From contig JALWMR010000225.1 in the NCBI GenBank assembly GCA_027083815.1, positions 1-32,274 of the forward strand: a stretch of 32,274 nt of DNA, in the 5' to 3' direction. The stretch comes from Thiotrichaceae bacterium. GTDB taxonomy: Bacteria > Pseudomonadota > Gammaproteobacteria > Thiotrichales > Thiotrichaceae. The notes beneath the pieces were generated by a model, which was not told the origin of the DNA, did not search any database, and saw nothing but the letters and a program-made list of their open reading frames with translations. The number at the start of each line of letters is the position of its first letter. Position 1 is the stretch's first letter. Positions 1 through 6,661 of the stretch are shown piece by piece. A program made the position numbers and the translations under genes.

Positions 1-23
1 CTGAAAACAGTTTAAGCTTCATT

Positions 24-124
24 AAAAAAAGTACACCCCCCACCTTTTTTACGGTTTTGTCGCCCTACGGGTTGTCGCGCAAGCTCCGACATTGTCTCGC
101 TTCGCTCGGCTTGCCCTTTTCTCC
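24..124 (+). repeat. GTACACCCCCC dispersed repeat, copy 1 (long form)
   Basis: The head AAAAAAAGTACACCCCCC is followed by ACCTTTTTT, a GC-richer body (ACGGTTTTGTCGCCCTACGG, then a CATTGTCTCGCTTCGCTCGG stretch) and the tail GCCCTTTTCTCC. The body and tail match copy 3 (reverse strand, 6489-6588) almost base for base at the start and more loosely later. This copy lies just past the 3' end of the minus-strand DUF1461 gene. It reads open in the same frame that is translated in copy 3. The function is unknown. Confidence 0.85.
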
Positions 125-126
125 AA

Positions 127-831
127 TCATTTCAAAAAGCGCCTTAAAACCACAAATAGCAAGCTAGTAATAGCCATGGAAAGCAAGGCAAGAAGAGCCG
201 CGATATAGGCAAATAAATCGGGGGCTTTCATCATAGTGCTCATTAAAGAATCTTCATAATAGAAAAACCACTGATGATTATCAGGGAAAACCCAGCGGTG
301 CAACTGATTAAATACAATTTCGGGGCCTATGGATAAGACCAGGGCGCTGAGGATCAATAGTATCAAGGCGCTTAACAATAACTGTTTAACACCTGGCAGT
401 GTTTTCTTTAAACGCCACAGAATAATGACAATCACCAACCAAAGCGCCATTAAAAATAGAACCAGCACTTTTAGCAGATCCAGCAAATTGGCAACATCCT
501 GTAAATGAGTGATTTCAGCCTGGGTAAACAGCGGTATGTTTTTAGCACTTGTCTTGTCAGTGTAGGCTAATTGCCTTAGCCCGGTGCCATGATTTTGAAT
601 AGCTTCAACAACCCCATGAAATAAGCCCAGACGTTGCTCTTTTGAGGTGAGTTCAAAGTGCTTTTTGCCTTGTTTATTTTTAGGGGCATAGTTTGCAATG
701 TGTTGTTCAATCGCCAGCGTGTCATACAGAAAAGGGTAGCCAAAATCAAAACGGGCAAGCATCCACCAGCTTAGTGGCAAGCTAATGACAAAGGTCAGGA
801 TCAGAAAAAAACCCCAATAAAGCCTGGTCAT
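127..831 (-). CDS. DUF1461 (TIGR01906-like) integral membrane protein
   Basis: A 234-residue inner-membrane protein. I see an N-terminal membrane segment at about residues 5-25 and three more at about 115-140, 148-170 and 205-230. A soluble loop of about 90 residues after the first segment contains FHGV and TQAEITHLQDV, and a second loop contains NQLHRWVFPDNHQWFFY. These spaced His and Trp/Pro motifs are what I recognise from the DUF1461/TIGR01906 family. The Firmicutes lipoprotein transacylase Lit was assigned to that family; whether this proteobacterial member does the same chemistry is inference. Its ATG overlaps the stop codon of the upstream phosphatase gene by four bases (ATGA), so the two are probably translationally coupled. 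A long-form dispersed repeat follows the stop codon directly. Confidence 0.7.
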   Translation of the reverse strand: MTRLYWGFFLILTFVISLPLSWWMLARFDFGYPFLYDTLAIEQHIANYAPKNKQGKKHFELTSKEQRLGLFHGVVEAIQNHGTGLRQLAYTDKTSAKNIPLFTQAEITHLQDVANLLDLLKVLVLFLMALWLVIVIILWRLKKTLPGVKQLLLSALILLILSALVLSIGPEIVFNQLHRWVFPDNHQWFFYYEDSLMSTMMKAPDLFAYIAALLALLSMAITSLLFVVLRRFLK

Positions 832-1622
832 TTTATGGCACTCAACAGGTAATCCTTCCAGGCAACAAACAAGGTTTCATCCGGTGAAATTAACACCGAG
901 CGCGGTGCCATTGCCGGCCTGAAAACGTTCTCGCCTTCCAGAGTGCATGCGTAACCACCAGCCTCTGAAAGAATCAAGGTGCCAGCAGCCAAATCCCACA
1001 ATTTCATGCCTCCATGTAAATAGAGGTGACCACGATTAGACGCCATCCATGCCCATTCCAAAACACAACTACCCAAATTACGTTGTGATTTATAGGGCGC
1101 ATCGCTAAGTAAATGCTGAACCAACGCGGGTTTAAGGCGTTTAAAATCAATAATGGCGATGGTTTTATTTAAAGGGAAATTGCTGGGCATACATTTTAAG
1201 GGCTTACCATTTAACCATGCGCCCCGCCCCTTGAGCGCGCTAAACATTTCATCTCTTACCGGGTCGTAAGTAATGCCAATTTGCACCTCACCTTTCACAA
1301 ATAAAGCCAGTGATGTGGCAAATAGAGGGATTCCTGCAGCAAAATTACTGGTGCCATCAAGCGGATCAAGACACCAAAGGCGTTCACTTTGGAGTAATAA
1401 GGTTTCCTGCTCCTGCTGACTCATTTCCTCGCTAAGAAATGCGATATCCGGGTAGCTCTGCGCCAGGGCCTGGCAAATTCGTTTATCGGCAGATAAATCA
1501 GCCTCGGTTAACAAGCTGCCATCGGCTTTTACGTGATAGCCAACTTGATTAAAACGTGGCAGTATCTCTTCTTTTGCAACACGTCGGATCAGGCTTTCTA
1601 ATTGTTTTATATCGGGAAGCAT
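828..1622 (-). CDS. Inositol monophosphatase family protein (SuhB/CysQ-like phosphatase)
   Basis: A Mg-dependent, Li-sensitive-type sugar or nucleotide phosphatase of the inositol monophosphatase fold, cytoplasmic. The metal-binding motifs are visible in order: SEEM, then DPLDGTSNF, and near the C-terminus WDLAAGTLILSEAGG. At 264 residues it has the usual family length. The ORF track begins at a TTG at 1658, but that would overlap the start of the divergent DUF3301 gene; I prefer the ATG at 1622, which begins MLPDIKQLE. No strong Shine-Dalgarno sequence is visible there, so the start is not certain. The substrate cannot be told from sequence alone: SuhB-type inositol-1-phosphatase and CysQ-type 3'-phosphoadenosine phosphatase share these motifs. 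The downstream DUF1461 gene overlaps by four bases. Confidence 0.85.
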   Translation of the reverse strand: MLPDIKQLESLIRRVAKEEILPRFNQVGYHVKADGSLLTEADLSADKRICQALAQSYPDIAFLSEEMSQQEQETLLLQSERLWCLDPLDGTSNFAAGIPLFATSLALFVKGEVQIGITYDPVRDEMFSALKGRGAWLNGKPLKCMPSNFPLNKTIAIIDFKRLKPALVQHLLSDAPYKSQRNLGSCVLEWAWMASNRGHLYLHGGMKLWDLAAGTLILSEAGGYACTLEGENVFRPAMAPRSVLISPDETLFVAWKDYLLSAIK

Positions 1623-1657
1623 GTTTATTTCTGTTTTATAACCCCTATAGTGTACCA

Positions 1658-1975
1658 ATGGCTAGCATTTTAATCATACTCTTTTTAGCCCTGCTTGCAT
1701 GGTTTTGGATGGCTTCTGTTCGCGCCAAGGAAATCGCTATGCAATCATCGGCACAGGCCTGCCAACAAATTCAGGCGCAGTTTCTGGATCAAACCGCCTC
1801 ATTAATAAAAATTCGTCCAATACGTGGCAGCAACGGTCGACTTGCGCTAGAACGCATCTACACCTTTGAATTTAGCCGCGATCGAGAAAAGCGCTTGCAA
1901 GGCCAGGTGACCATTATCGGTAATCATGTCAGCCAGGTATTACTGGATGAAGATGGCGGCGCGACAATCTTGTAA
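1658..1975 (+). CDS. DUF3301 membrane-anchored small protein
   Basis: A 105-residue protein with one N-terminal hydrophobic segment (about residues 3-18, ASILIILFLALLAWFWM) followed by a hydrophilic domain. The pattern AxxACQQIQAQFLDQT, then RLALERIYTFEFSRDREKRLQG, is characteristic of the DUF3301 family of gammaproteobacterial proteins, which has no known function. The ORF track extends it to 1556, but that extension runs antisense into the phosphatase gene. The ATG at 1658 gives the normal family length and puts the membrane anchor at the N-terminus. It is divergent from the phosphatase gene, with only about 35 bases between the two starts. Dodecin follows about 70 bases downstream. Confidence 0.8.
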   Translation: MASILIILFLALLAWFWMASVRAKEIAMQSSAQACQQIQAQFLDQTASLIKIRPIRGSNGRLALERIYTFEFSRDREKRLQGQVTIIGNHVSQVLLDEDGGATIL

Positions 1976-2048
1976 TTTTCACTGTAATTAGGTCTATACT
2001 CCCTTGTGTTAACACTACATTTGTAACCAACTTATAAAGGAGAAAACC

Positions 2049-2249
2049 ATGTCTGTTGCAAAAATTACTGAAATCACTTCTACCTCAACTAAAAGCTTCG
2101 AAGATGCCGTTGAGAATGGCATAGAGAGAGCCAACAAAACCTTAAAAAACATCAGTGGCGCATGGGTGGCTGACCAAAGTGTTACGGTGAAAGGTGGCAA
2201 GATTACTGGCTACCAGGTTCGCATGAAAATCACCTTTGTGCTTGAGTGA
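2049..2249 (+). CDS. Dodecin, flavin-binding
   Basis: A 66-residue protein covering the whole dodecin family length. Dodecins assemble into hollow dodecamers that bind flavins such as riboflavin, FMN or lumichrome between paired tryptophans, and are thought to buffer free flavin. The visible family features are the N-terminal KITEITSTSTKSFEDAV, the GIERANKTL helix, a single Trp at residue 39 (GAWVADQ) and the closing GYQVRMKITFVLE strand. An excellent ribosome-binding site (AAAGGAG, 7 bases before the ATG) sets the start. It is monocistronic by appearance, with a strong hairpin terminator shortly after the stop. Confidence 0.93.
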   Translation: MSVAKITEITSTSTKSFEDAVENGIERANKTLKNISGAWVADQSVTVKGGKITGYQVRMKITFVLE

Positions 2250-2268
2250 GTTATTCTTGCTAACACAC

Positions 2269-2318
2269 GCCCTTAATCATTAAACTCTATTTTTAATGAT
2301 TAAGGGCATTTTGTTTTT
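2269..2318 (+). terminator. Rho-independent terminator after dodecin
   Basis: A perfect 16-base inverted repeat, GCCCTTAATCATTAAA / TTTAATGATTAAGGGC, with a short loop, followed by ATTTTGTTTTTA. It lies 20 bases past the dodecin stop codon. Confidence 0.9.
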
Positions 2319-2322
2319 ATAT

Positions 2323-2399
2323 GAGACCTTTGCACAAGAGGATGGCGAGAGGGAAATTTAAGCAATTTTTATCCGTTATATCTTTTGTGCAAAGGTCTC
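2323..2399. mobile_element. 77-bp MITE-like element with IS-type terminal inverted repeats
   Basis: The left end GAGACCTTTGCACAAGAG and the right end CTTTTGTGCAAAGGTCTC are inverted repeats with one mismatch in 18. TAT flanks both ends and may be a 3-bp target duplication. There is no coding capacity. The ends look like those of IS5-like transposases (from memory, not checked), so a non-autonomous derivative or a deletion remnant is likely. It sits between the dodecin terminator and the fabI promoter. Confidence 0.75.
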
Positions 2400-2424
2400 T
2401 ATACATATAATCCTGTAAAGATTA

Positions 2425-2453
2425 TTGTAAAGCCTCCCTCCTCTCCGTATTAT
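2425..2453 (+). promoter_or_regulatory. Candidate sigma-70 promoter for fabI
   Basis: TTGTAA and TATTAT are separated by 17 bases, which would start transcription about 30 bases before fabI. A second possible -10 (TATAAT at 2406-2411) directly follows the MITE; its best -35 match (TTGTGC, 15-base spacing) lies inside the MITE right end. Neither has been tested. Confidence 0.5.
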
Positions 2454-2490
2454 TCTGGTCAATACAAACAAACAGCAAAAGGATTTTAAT

Positions 2491-3294
2491 ATGGGTTTTA
2501 TGACAGGCAAACGTGTCTTGATTGCGGGCATCGCCAGCAACCGTTCAATTGCTTATGGCATTGCCAAGGCCATGTATCGTGAAGGTGCCGAAATTGCACT
2601 GACTTACCAGGGTGAACGTCTTAAAGGGCGTGTCGAGAAATTTGCCCAGGAACTAGGCTCTGGCCCAGTTTTTGAGCTGGATGCTGGCAGTGATGAATCT
2701 ATCCAGAAATGTTTTTCTGATCTTGGTAAGGTATGGGATGGCCTTGATGTAGCGGTGCATTCAATCGGCTTTGCACCCAAAGAAGAGCTGGATGGCAGCA
2801 TTGTTGAAAATACCACACGGGAAGGCTCCAGCATTGCCCACGACATTAGTTCGTATAGCTTTTTGGCGATGGCAAAATATGCCAGGCCGTTAATGCAGGG
2901 GCGCGAAAATCCATCCATGCTAACCTTAAGTTATTTAGGCGCGGTGGCCTCGATTCCTAATTATAATGTTATGGGAATGGCTAAAGCCTCTTTGGAGTCT
3001 GCAGTGCGTTTTATGGCAGCCGATCTCGGCCAGGACGGTATTCGTGTCAACTGTATCTCAGCCGGGCCCATTCGCACCCTTGCTGCCATGGGTATTAAAG
3101 GCTTTAGAAAAATGCTCGATCAATTTGCTGCTGCAGCCCCCCTGCATCGCAATGTCACCATTGAAGAAGTTGGCAATGCGGCTGCCTTTTTATGTTCAGA
3201 TCTGGCAAGCGGCATCACGGCAGAAATTATGTATGTTGATGGTGGTTTTAACACCGTTGGCATGGTCATCTGCCCTGAAGACGACGCTGAATGA
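2491..3294 (+). CDS. fabI: Enoyl-[acyl-carrier-protein] reductase (NADH)
   Basis: Catalyses the last reduction of each round of type II fatty-acid elongation, converting trans-2-enoyl-ACP to acyl-ACP with NADH in the cytoplasm; this is the triclosan target enzyme. The 267-residue protein shows the FabI nucleotide-binding start [13 protein letters not shown] (rather than the classical GxxxGxG), the SIGFAP stretch, and the active-site Tyr-x6-Lys arrangement: Y148, Y158 and K165 in [20 protein letters not shown]. The C-terminal [14 protein letters not shown] is also typical. An AAAGGA ribosome-binding site precedes the ATG at 2491; Met4 is an alternative start. The cupin gene starts 11 bases after the stop, so fabI, cupin and rof probably form one transcript. 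Confidence 0.96.
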   Translation: MGFMTGKRVLIAGIASNRSIAYGIAKAMYREGAEIALTYQGERLKGRVEKFAQELGSGPVFELDAGSDESIQKCFSDLGKVWDGLDVAVHSIGFAPKEELDGSIVENTTREGSSIAHDISSYSFLAMAKYARPLMQGRENPSMLTLSYLGAVASIPNYNVMGMAKASLESAVRFMAADLGQDGIRVNCISAGPIRTLAAMGIKGFRKMLDQFAAAAPLHRNVTIEEVGNAAAFLCSDLASGITAEIMYVDGGFNTVGMVICPEDDAE

Positions 3295-3305
3295 GATAGT
3301 CCGTT

Positions 3306-3809
3306 ATGGATACCCGAATAGATACCCGACAATTTCTTTTAACCGCCGACGATATCAAGGGCCTTGATGGAAAGATTATCAGCCACTTTCTTAACCCTAA
3401 TGCGATTCGTTTTAATCAATCCCTTGGGGATGCGGTGGGCATGAATAATATGGGGGTACATATTATTCATGTAGAGCCGGGGCATGATTCAACCGAATTC
3501 CACAAGCATCTTTATGAAGAAGAATGCATCTATATCCTGTCCGGCACCGGCAAGCTGACGCTGGATGAAGACATTTATCAAGTCAACAAGGGTGATTTTA
3601 TTGGCCTGCCCGCCAATCAGGTGGCACACCAGCTATCCAATAACGGAGAAGAAACACTCACTTGTCTGGTTATGGGGCAACGTTTAAAGCATGATGTGGC
3701 GGACTACCCCGACAAAAAGAAGCGCATTTATCGTCACAACGGCGAGGCCGAAGTGATTAAGCATGATGCTATTGAATACCCTAATATCCATACCGGGCGA
3801 AAAAAATAA
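3306..3809 (+). CDS. Cupin-domain protein
   Basis: A 167-residue single-domain cupin. The first cupin motif is seen as VEPGHDSTEFHKHLYEEECIYILSGTG (about residues 56-82), containing the HxH-like His pair and downstream Glu that normally bind a divalent metal. The second motif is GDFIGLPANQVAHQLSN (about 98-114), giving the third metal His. The C-terminal tail, about 40 residues and rich in Lys, Asp and Tyr, follows the beta-barrel. There is no helix-turn-helix, so it is not a cupin regulator of the XRE type. The substrate is unknown: cupins with this layout include sugar isomerases, dioxygenases and plain binding proteins. It sits tightly between fabI and rof, probably co-transcribed. Confidence 0.85.
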   Translation: MDTRIDTRQFLLTADDIKGLDGKIISHFLNPNAIRFNQSLGDAVGMNNMGVHIIHVEPGHDSTEFHKHLYEEECIYILSGTGKLTLDEDIYQVNKGDFIGLPANQVAHQLSNNGEETLTCLVMGQRLKHDVADYPDKKKRIYRHNGEAEVIKHDAIEYPNIHTGRKK

Positions 3810-3812
3810 GGC

Positions 3813-4079
3813 ATGCCTTATCAACCCATTGATTGTCGACTTTACGACTATATTGAAATTGCCTGTATGCGGCATTATGACCTGCAAATCAAACTATTAT
3901 CGGGTGAAAACATAATTGGACAAGCGCAAACAACACGAGTGGCCCAAAAAGAAGAGTTTTTACTAATAAAGGTTAATTCTACTATTCAGGAAATACGTCT
4001 GGATAAGATTTCTACACTTAAAGCCCTGAATAATGGCGCTGAGTTTGAAAAAGTTACGATTGCCAGCCTCCCTGAATAA
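3813..4079 (+). CDS. rof: Rho-binding antiterminator (Rof/YaeO family)
   Basis: An 88-residue small beta-barrel-type protein. The N-terminal YQPIDCRLYDYIEIACMRHY matches the Rof pattern YQPIxCxxYDxxExACxxH, and the later EIRLDKISTL matches the conserved end of the fold. In E. coli, Rof binds the transcription termination factor Rho near its primary RNA site and blocks Rho-dependent termination. The same role here is inferred from family membership. It begins four bases after the cupin stop codon and has no obvious separate ribosome-binding site at ideal distance, consistent with coupled translation. Dispersed repeat copy 2 begins five bases past its stop. Confidence 0.82.
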   Translation: MPYQPIDCRLYDYIEIACMRHYDLQIKLLSGENIIGQAQTTRVAQKEEFLLIKVNSTIQEIRLDKISTLKALNNGAEFEKVTIASLPE

Positions 4080-4083
4080 CAAT

Positions 4084-4260
4084 AAAGTACACCCCCCAAT
4101 GCCAGTAAGTTAAGAGATAAGCCGTCATACTGGCGAAGGCCAGTATCTATTCTAAACGACGGCACATAGCTTCTAACATGGATTCTGGCCTACGCCAGAA
4201 TGACGAGATTTTTTCGGCTGCCCCACCTCTGGGTAGTAGTCGCCCGTCTGCCCTTTTCTC
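4084..4260 (+). repeat. GTACACCCCCC dispersed repeat, copy 2 (interrupted)
   Basis: The head AAAGTACACCCCCCA is at 4084-4098 and the tail TGCCCTTTTCTC ends at 4260. The middle is not the body of copies 1 and 3; it holds an 83-bp palindromic element (4123-4205) and a short stretch TTTTTTCGGCTGCCCCACCT followed by CTGGGTAGTAGTCGCCC. It lies at the convergent junction between rof and the low-complexity secreted protein. Confidence 0.65.
4123..4205. mobile_element. Palindromic MITE-like element nested in repeat copy 2
   Basis: Ends CGTCATACTGGCGAAGGCCAGTATC and, inverted, CGTCATTCTGGCGTAGGCCAGAATC. Each end is itself a hairpin (ACTGGC-GAAG-GCCAGT and TTCTGGC-CTAC-GCCAGAA). The differences between the two ends are compensatory within each hairpin, so pairing is kept. 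It resembles the widespread bacterial GTCATTCYGGCGAAGGCCRGAATC type of palindromic repeat. It may also serve as a two-way terminator for the convergent genes. Confidence 0.75.
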
Positions 4261-4273
4261 GGCTACGCGCTTA

Positions 4274-5164
4274 TTATCTAAATGGATTAAACTGAGATGC
4301 ACCTAAGAAATTTCCAACCATAGGAGAGCCTTGTCCTAGCAATGGAGATAAGGGTGCTCTTGGCGCTGTAGGAAAACGGGGTGCCAGAGGTCTACGCGGT
4401 GCTCCTGGGAATCTATATGCCAGCGGTGAGGTAAACCCTGTGCTTCTTCCTATTGATGGCAGTGTACCCAGCGATGACATAGGTGATAGTCCCATGCCCG
4501 GTACGCCTCCCATCCCTAGTGGCGACATAGGCGAGATTGGTGACAACGGTGACATCGGTGAAAACGGCGAGCCAAGCCCGCTCATGCCACCCAGTCCAGA
4601 TAATCCTCCCAAACCCATTGGCGAGGTCATCGATGTCATTGGCGAACTAAAGGGTGAACTAAAAGGCGAAGAAAAAGCGGAGGACGAGAAAGGTGATCCA
4701 AATTGATTAAACGACGCCCCCCCCATTGAAGAAAAGGATGTAAATGGCGAGCCACCAAAGCCGTTAGAAAAAGGGGATAATCCGCTGCCAAATGATCGAG
4801 TTTGCGGATAAGCCAGGCCGGGATAGCGACCATAAGCCGAATAAGCATTAGTACGTGCAGACGGATAGCCCGCATAAGCCCCTGCATAAGGGCTAACACC
4901 ACGACCATAATAAGAATAAGGTGAAGGATAAGCCGAACCATAGCGTGACCCGTAAATACCCCCGTTATAACCATTATTATAACAGTCGTTATTACCTGCC
5001 ATTTCTTCCATCCAGTACATTGGCGTCCACTCGGGCCAGTCGTTGCAGTTGTTGTTATTATTACCAAAAAAACTATTGCCGCCAAACCAGTCCTTAGCCT
5101 GCGTCGTACTCGCCATTGCTAATAGGACGGTTAAGAGCGCGATTTTTAAATGTGGCCTATTCAT
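4274..5164 (-). CDS. Secreted low-complexity Gly/Ser/Pro/Asn/Tyr-rich protein, possibly sulfur-globule-protein-like
   Basis: A 296-residue protein with a clear signal peptide (MNRPHLKIALLTVLLAMASTTQA, cleavage after about residue 23). The mature part starts with an Asn-rich and aromatic segment containing WPEWTPMYWMEEM (about residues 43-55), then a Tyr/Gly-rich stretch (about 60-120). A long degenerate repeat of short SPFSS, SPMxx and GLGG units follows (about 130-240), and a Pro/Arg-rich C-terminus closes it. There is no catalytic motif. Composition and the aromatic start recall the structural proteins that coat periplasmic sulfur globules in sulfur-oxidising gammaproteobacteria; this is a resemblance from memory and not proof. 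Other secreted structural or matrix proteins would look similar. It is followed by repeat copy 2 and preceded by a hairpin. Confidence 0.6.
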   Translation of the reverse strand: MNRPHLKIALLTVLLAMASTTQAKDWFGGNSFFGNNNNNCNDWPEWTPMYWMEEMAGNNDCYNNGYNGGIYGSRYGSAYPSPYSYYGRGVSPYAGAYAGYPSARTNAYSAYGRYPGLAYPQTRSFGSGLSPFSNGFGGSPFTSFSSMGGASFNQFGSPFSSSAFSSPFSSPFSSPMTSMTSPMGLGGLSGLGGMSGLGSPFSPMSPLSPISPMSPLGMGGVPGMGLSPMSSLGTLPSIGRSTGFTSPLAYRFPGAPRRPLAPRFPTAPRAPLSPLLGQGSPMVGNFLGASQFNPFR

Positions 5165-5265
5165 ATACTTATCCCTAAATATGATATTTTAAACAGTATA
5201 AATCTAAACACCTTAACTTAAGCTTAGCAGTAGAATGGCTTATGCGGGTGAAAAAGGCTGAAATT

Positions 5266-5295
5266 CTTAAGAGACCTAATCATAGGGCTCTTAAG
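5266..5295 (-). terminator. Hairpin after mutT, candidate terminator
   Basis: CTTAAGAG-A-CCTA / TAGG-G-CTCTTAAG forms a 12-bp stem with a four-base loop, located 16 bases past the mutT stop on the minus strand. The T-run (CTTTTT) lies about 11 bases beyond the stem, so terminator strength is uncertain. Confidence 0.45.
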
Positions 5296-5311
5296 GAGAC
5301 ACTGATTAAGC

Positions 5312-5713
5312 TTATGAGAAATAGGCAAGGATAGGCTTATTGGCATCTGGAAAAGTGTAGTTTTCTAAATCCTGCTTATCTATCCAGCGGATTATCTGAC
5401 CTTCATTACCGCTCACTTCACCGCTCCAGCGATCTACCTGATAGATATGTAGCACAAGCTGTTTGGCCGGGTGATGGGCGCTGGCAGGATAACAATGCGT
5501 AATATCAAAAAGAAACTTTGCCGAAGAAACTGAAATACCCAGCTCTTCTTTAAGCTCACGAAAAAGGGCTATTTGTGAGTCCTCGCCCTGCTCTATCTTG
5601 CCTCCGGGAAATTCCCACTTATCTCCCTGATGTTGATGCGATGCGCGTCGTGCTATCAAGATTTGATTTTCTGTATTGATGATAACGCCAACGGCTACAT
5701 GCACTGTGTGCAT
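5312..5713 (-). CDS. mutT: 8-oxo-dGTP diphosphatase MutT (Nudix hydrolase)
   Basis: Hydrolyses oxidised guanine nucleotides (8-oxo-dGTP to 8-oxo-dGMP) to keep them out of DNA; cytoplasmic. The 133-residue protein shows the opening VAVGVIINTENQILIARR, substrate-side KWEFPGGK, and a complete Nudix box, GGKIEQGEDSQIALFRELKEELGI (about residues 36-59), with the REUxEExG core intact. A ribosome-binding site (TAGGAA) lies in the end of the upstream deacetylase gene, whose stop codon is two bases before the mutT ATG. MutT near argJ and secA is the usual gammaproteobacterial arrangement; here a deacetylase gene has been placed between argJ and mutT. Confidence 0.92.
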   Translation of the reverse strand: MHTVHVAVGVIINTENQILIARRASHQHQGDKWEFPGGKIEQGEDSQIALFRELKEELGISVSSAKFLFDITHCYPASAHHPAKQLVLHIYQVDRWSGEVSGNEGQIIRWIDKQDLENYTFPDANKPILAYFS

Positions 5714-5715
5714 TT

Positions 5716-6594
5716 TTATTTCCTATTAAACTGACGACCTTTGACACGTAAAAGAGGCACAAAGTCAGCAGCACAACGCATTTGAGGTATCCAGCGCGCC
5801 AAATTATTCGCCGTGAAAACACGTCCTTCGTGTTCATTTTCAAAAACACCATCATGGAATAACACCACACCATCACGACCTTTGCCACCACACATCTGTT
5901 TCATCACATTGTCCAGAATCTGGTCACCATGTTGGTATTTTTCATTCCAGTCGTAGGCTGTCATTTCCCAACCAAGGTGTTCAAAGCCATTGCGTTTAAG
6001 CGCCTGCATTACCTGCGGGGCCTGTTTTTGATTGAACCAGCCATCACCATAGGGCAATCGAAATATGGCTGGCTGGGTAGTGAAGTAAGGTTCCAGGAGT
6101 TGATGCGAATGAGCAATGGTTTGCTGTAACTGTGCTGGCGTTAGTTTTGAATGATGATAATGTTCATAACTATGCGAGCCAATCTCATGACCTTCACGCT
6201 TGATTCGCTTTAAAGTGGCAAGACGCTGCTGACAAAGTTTATAAGACTTTGTGCCGACTTGATATTTTCCACAATCAATTTTGTTCCCTAAAATCAGAAA
6301 AGTTGCTTTAATGTGCTCGCGCTTTAAAATATCCAGGATTTTTGGTGTAACACTGCCCACACCGTCATCAAAACTCAAATGCAGTTTATGTTTTTTAACC
6401 GGACAATGGTACTTGGCACGAACCGCATTACAATCAACCGCATAGGCCGTTGAAAGACTGAACAACAGCAAAAAAACAGCGATTAACAGAGAAAAGGCGG
6501 GCCAAGCGAAGCGAAACAATGCCAGAGCATGGCGACGACAACCCATAGGGCGACAAAACCGTAAAAAAGTGGGGGGGTGTACTTTTTTAATCAT
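5716..6594 (-). CDS. Secreted polysaccharide deacetylase (CE4/NodB family) with repeat-derived N-terminus
   Basis: Removes acetyl groups from N- or O-acetylated polysaccharide (chitin-like, peptidoglycan or exopolysaccharide; substrate unknown). NodB motifs are present in order: LSFDDGV (metal Asp pair), HEIGSHSYEHYH (metal His residues), RLPYGDGW, DWN, and VVLFHDG near the end. The enzyme domain starts at about residue 70. A hydrophobic h-region (LLIAVFLLLFSLSTAYA) gives an expected cleavage after residue 52, so the n-region is unusually long, about 34 residues. Residues 3-35 are encoded by copy 3 of the dispersed repeat. An AAGG ribosome-binding site eight bases before the ATG at 6594 lies outside the repeat, supporting translation through it; Met17 has no such site. 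The protein is exported to the periplasm or outside. Confidence 0.9.
   Translation of the reverse strand: MIKKVHPPTFLRFCRPMGCRRHALALFRFAWPAFSLLIAVFLLLFSLSTAYAVDCNAVRAKYHCPVKKHKLHLSFDDGVGSVTPKILDILKREHIKATFLILGNKIDCGKYQVGTKSYKLCQQRLATLKRIKREGHEIGSHSYEHYHHSKLTPAQLQQTIAHSHQLLEPYFTTQPAIFRLPYGDGWFNQKQAPQVMQALKRNGFEHLGWEMTAYDWNEKYQHGDQILDNVMKQMCGGKGRDGVVLFHDGVFENEHEGRVFTANNLARWIPQMRCAADFVPLLRVKGRQFNRK
6489..6588 (-). repeat. GTACACCCCCC dispersed repeat, copy 3 (long form, inside a coding region)
   Basis: On the minus strand: AAAAAAGTACACCCCCCCAC, then TTTTTTACGGTTTTGTCGCC, a body with CATTGTTTCGCTTCGCTTGG, and the tail GCCTTTTCTC. It matches copy 1 closely over its first 55 bases and at the tail. 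It lies entirely within the 5' coding part of the deacetylase gene and has no in-frame stop. Confidence 0.88.
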
Positions 6595-6661
6595 TTATTA
6601 GCCCTTACAAAGATATAAATGAATGCTCAATATCGTGCATTGCAAACAGGAAATGACTGTT

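Noticed and set aside
1556-1657. 34-codon N-terminal extension of the DUF3301 gene
   Set aside because: It runs antisense into the phosphatase gene, and the family start with its membrane anchor is at 1658.
4440-5085. ORFs 4440-4706 (+) and 4636-5085 (-) opposite or out of frame with the low-complexity gene
   Set aside because: They are shadow frames created by the biased, repetitive composition of the secreted protein gene; no signal or domain supports them.
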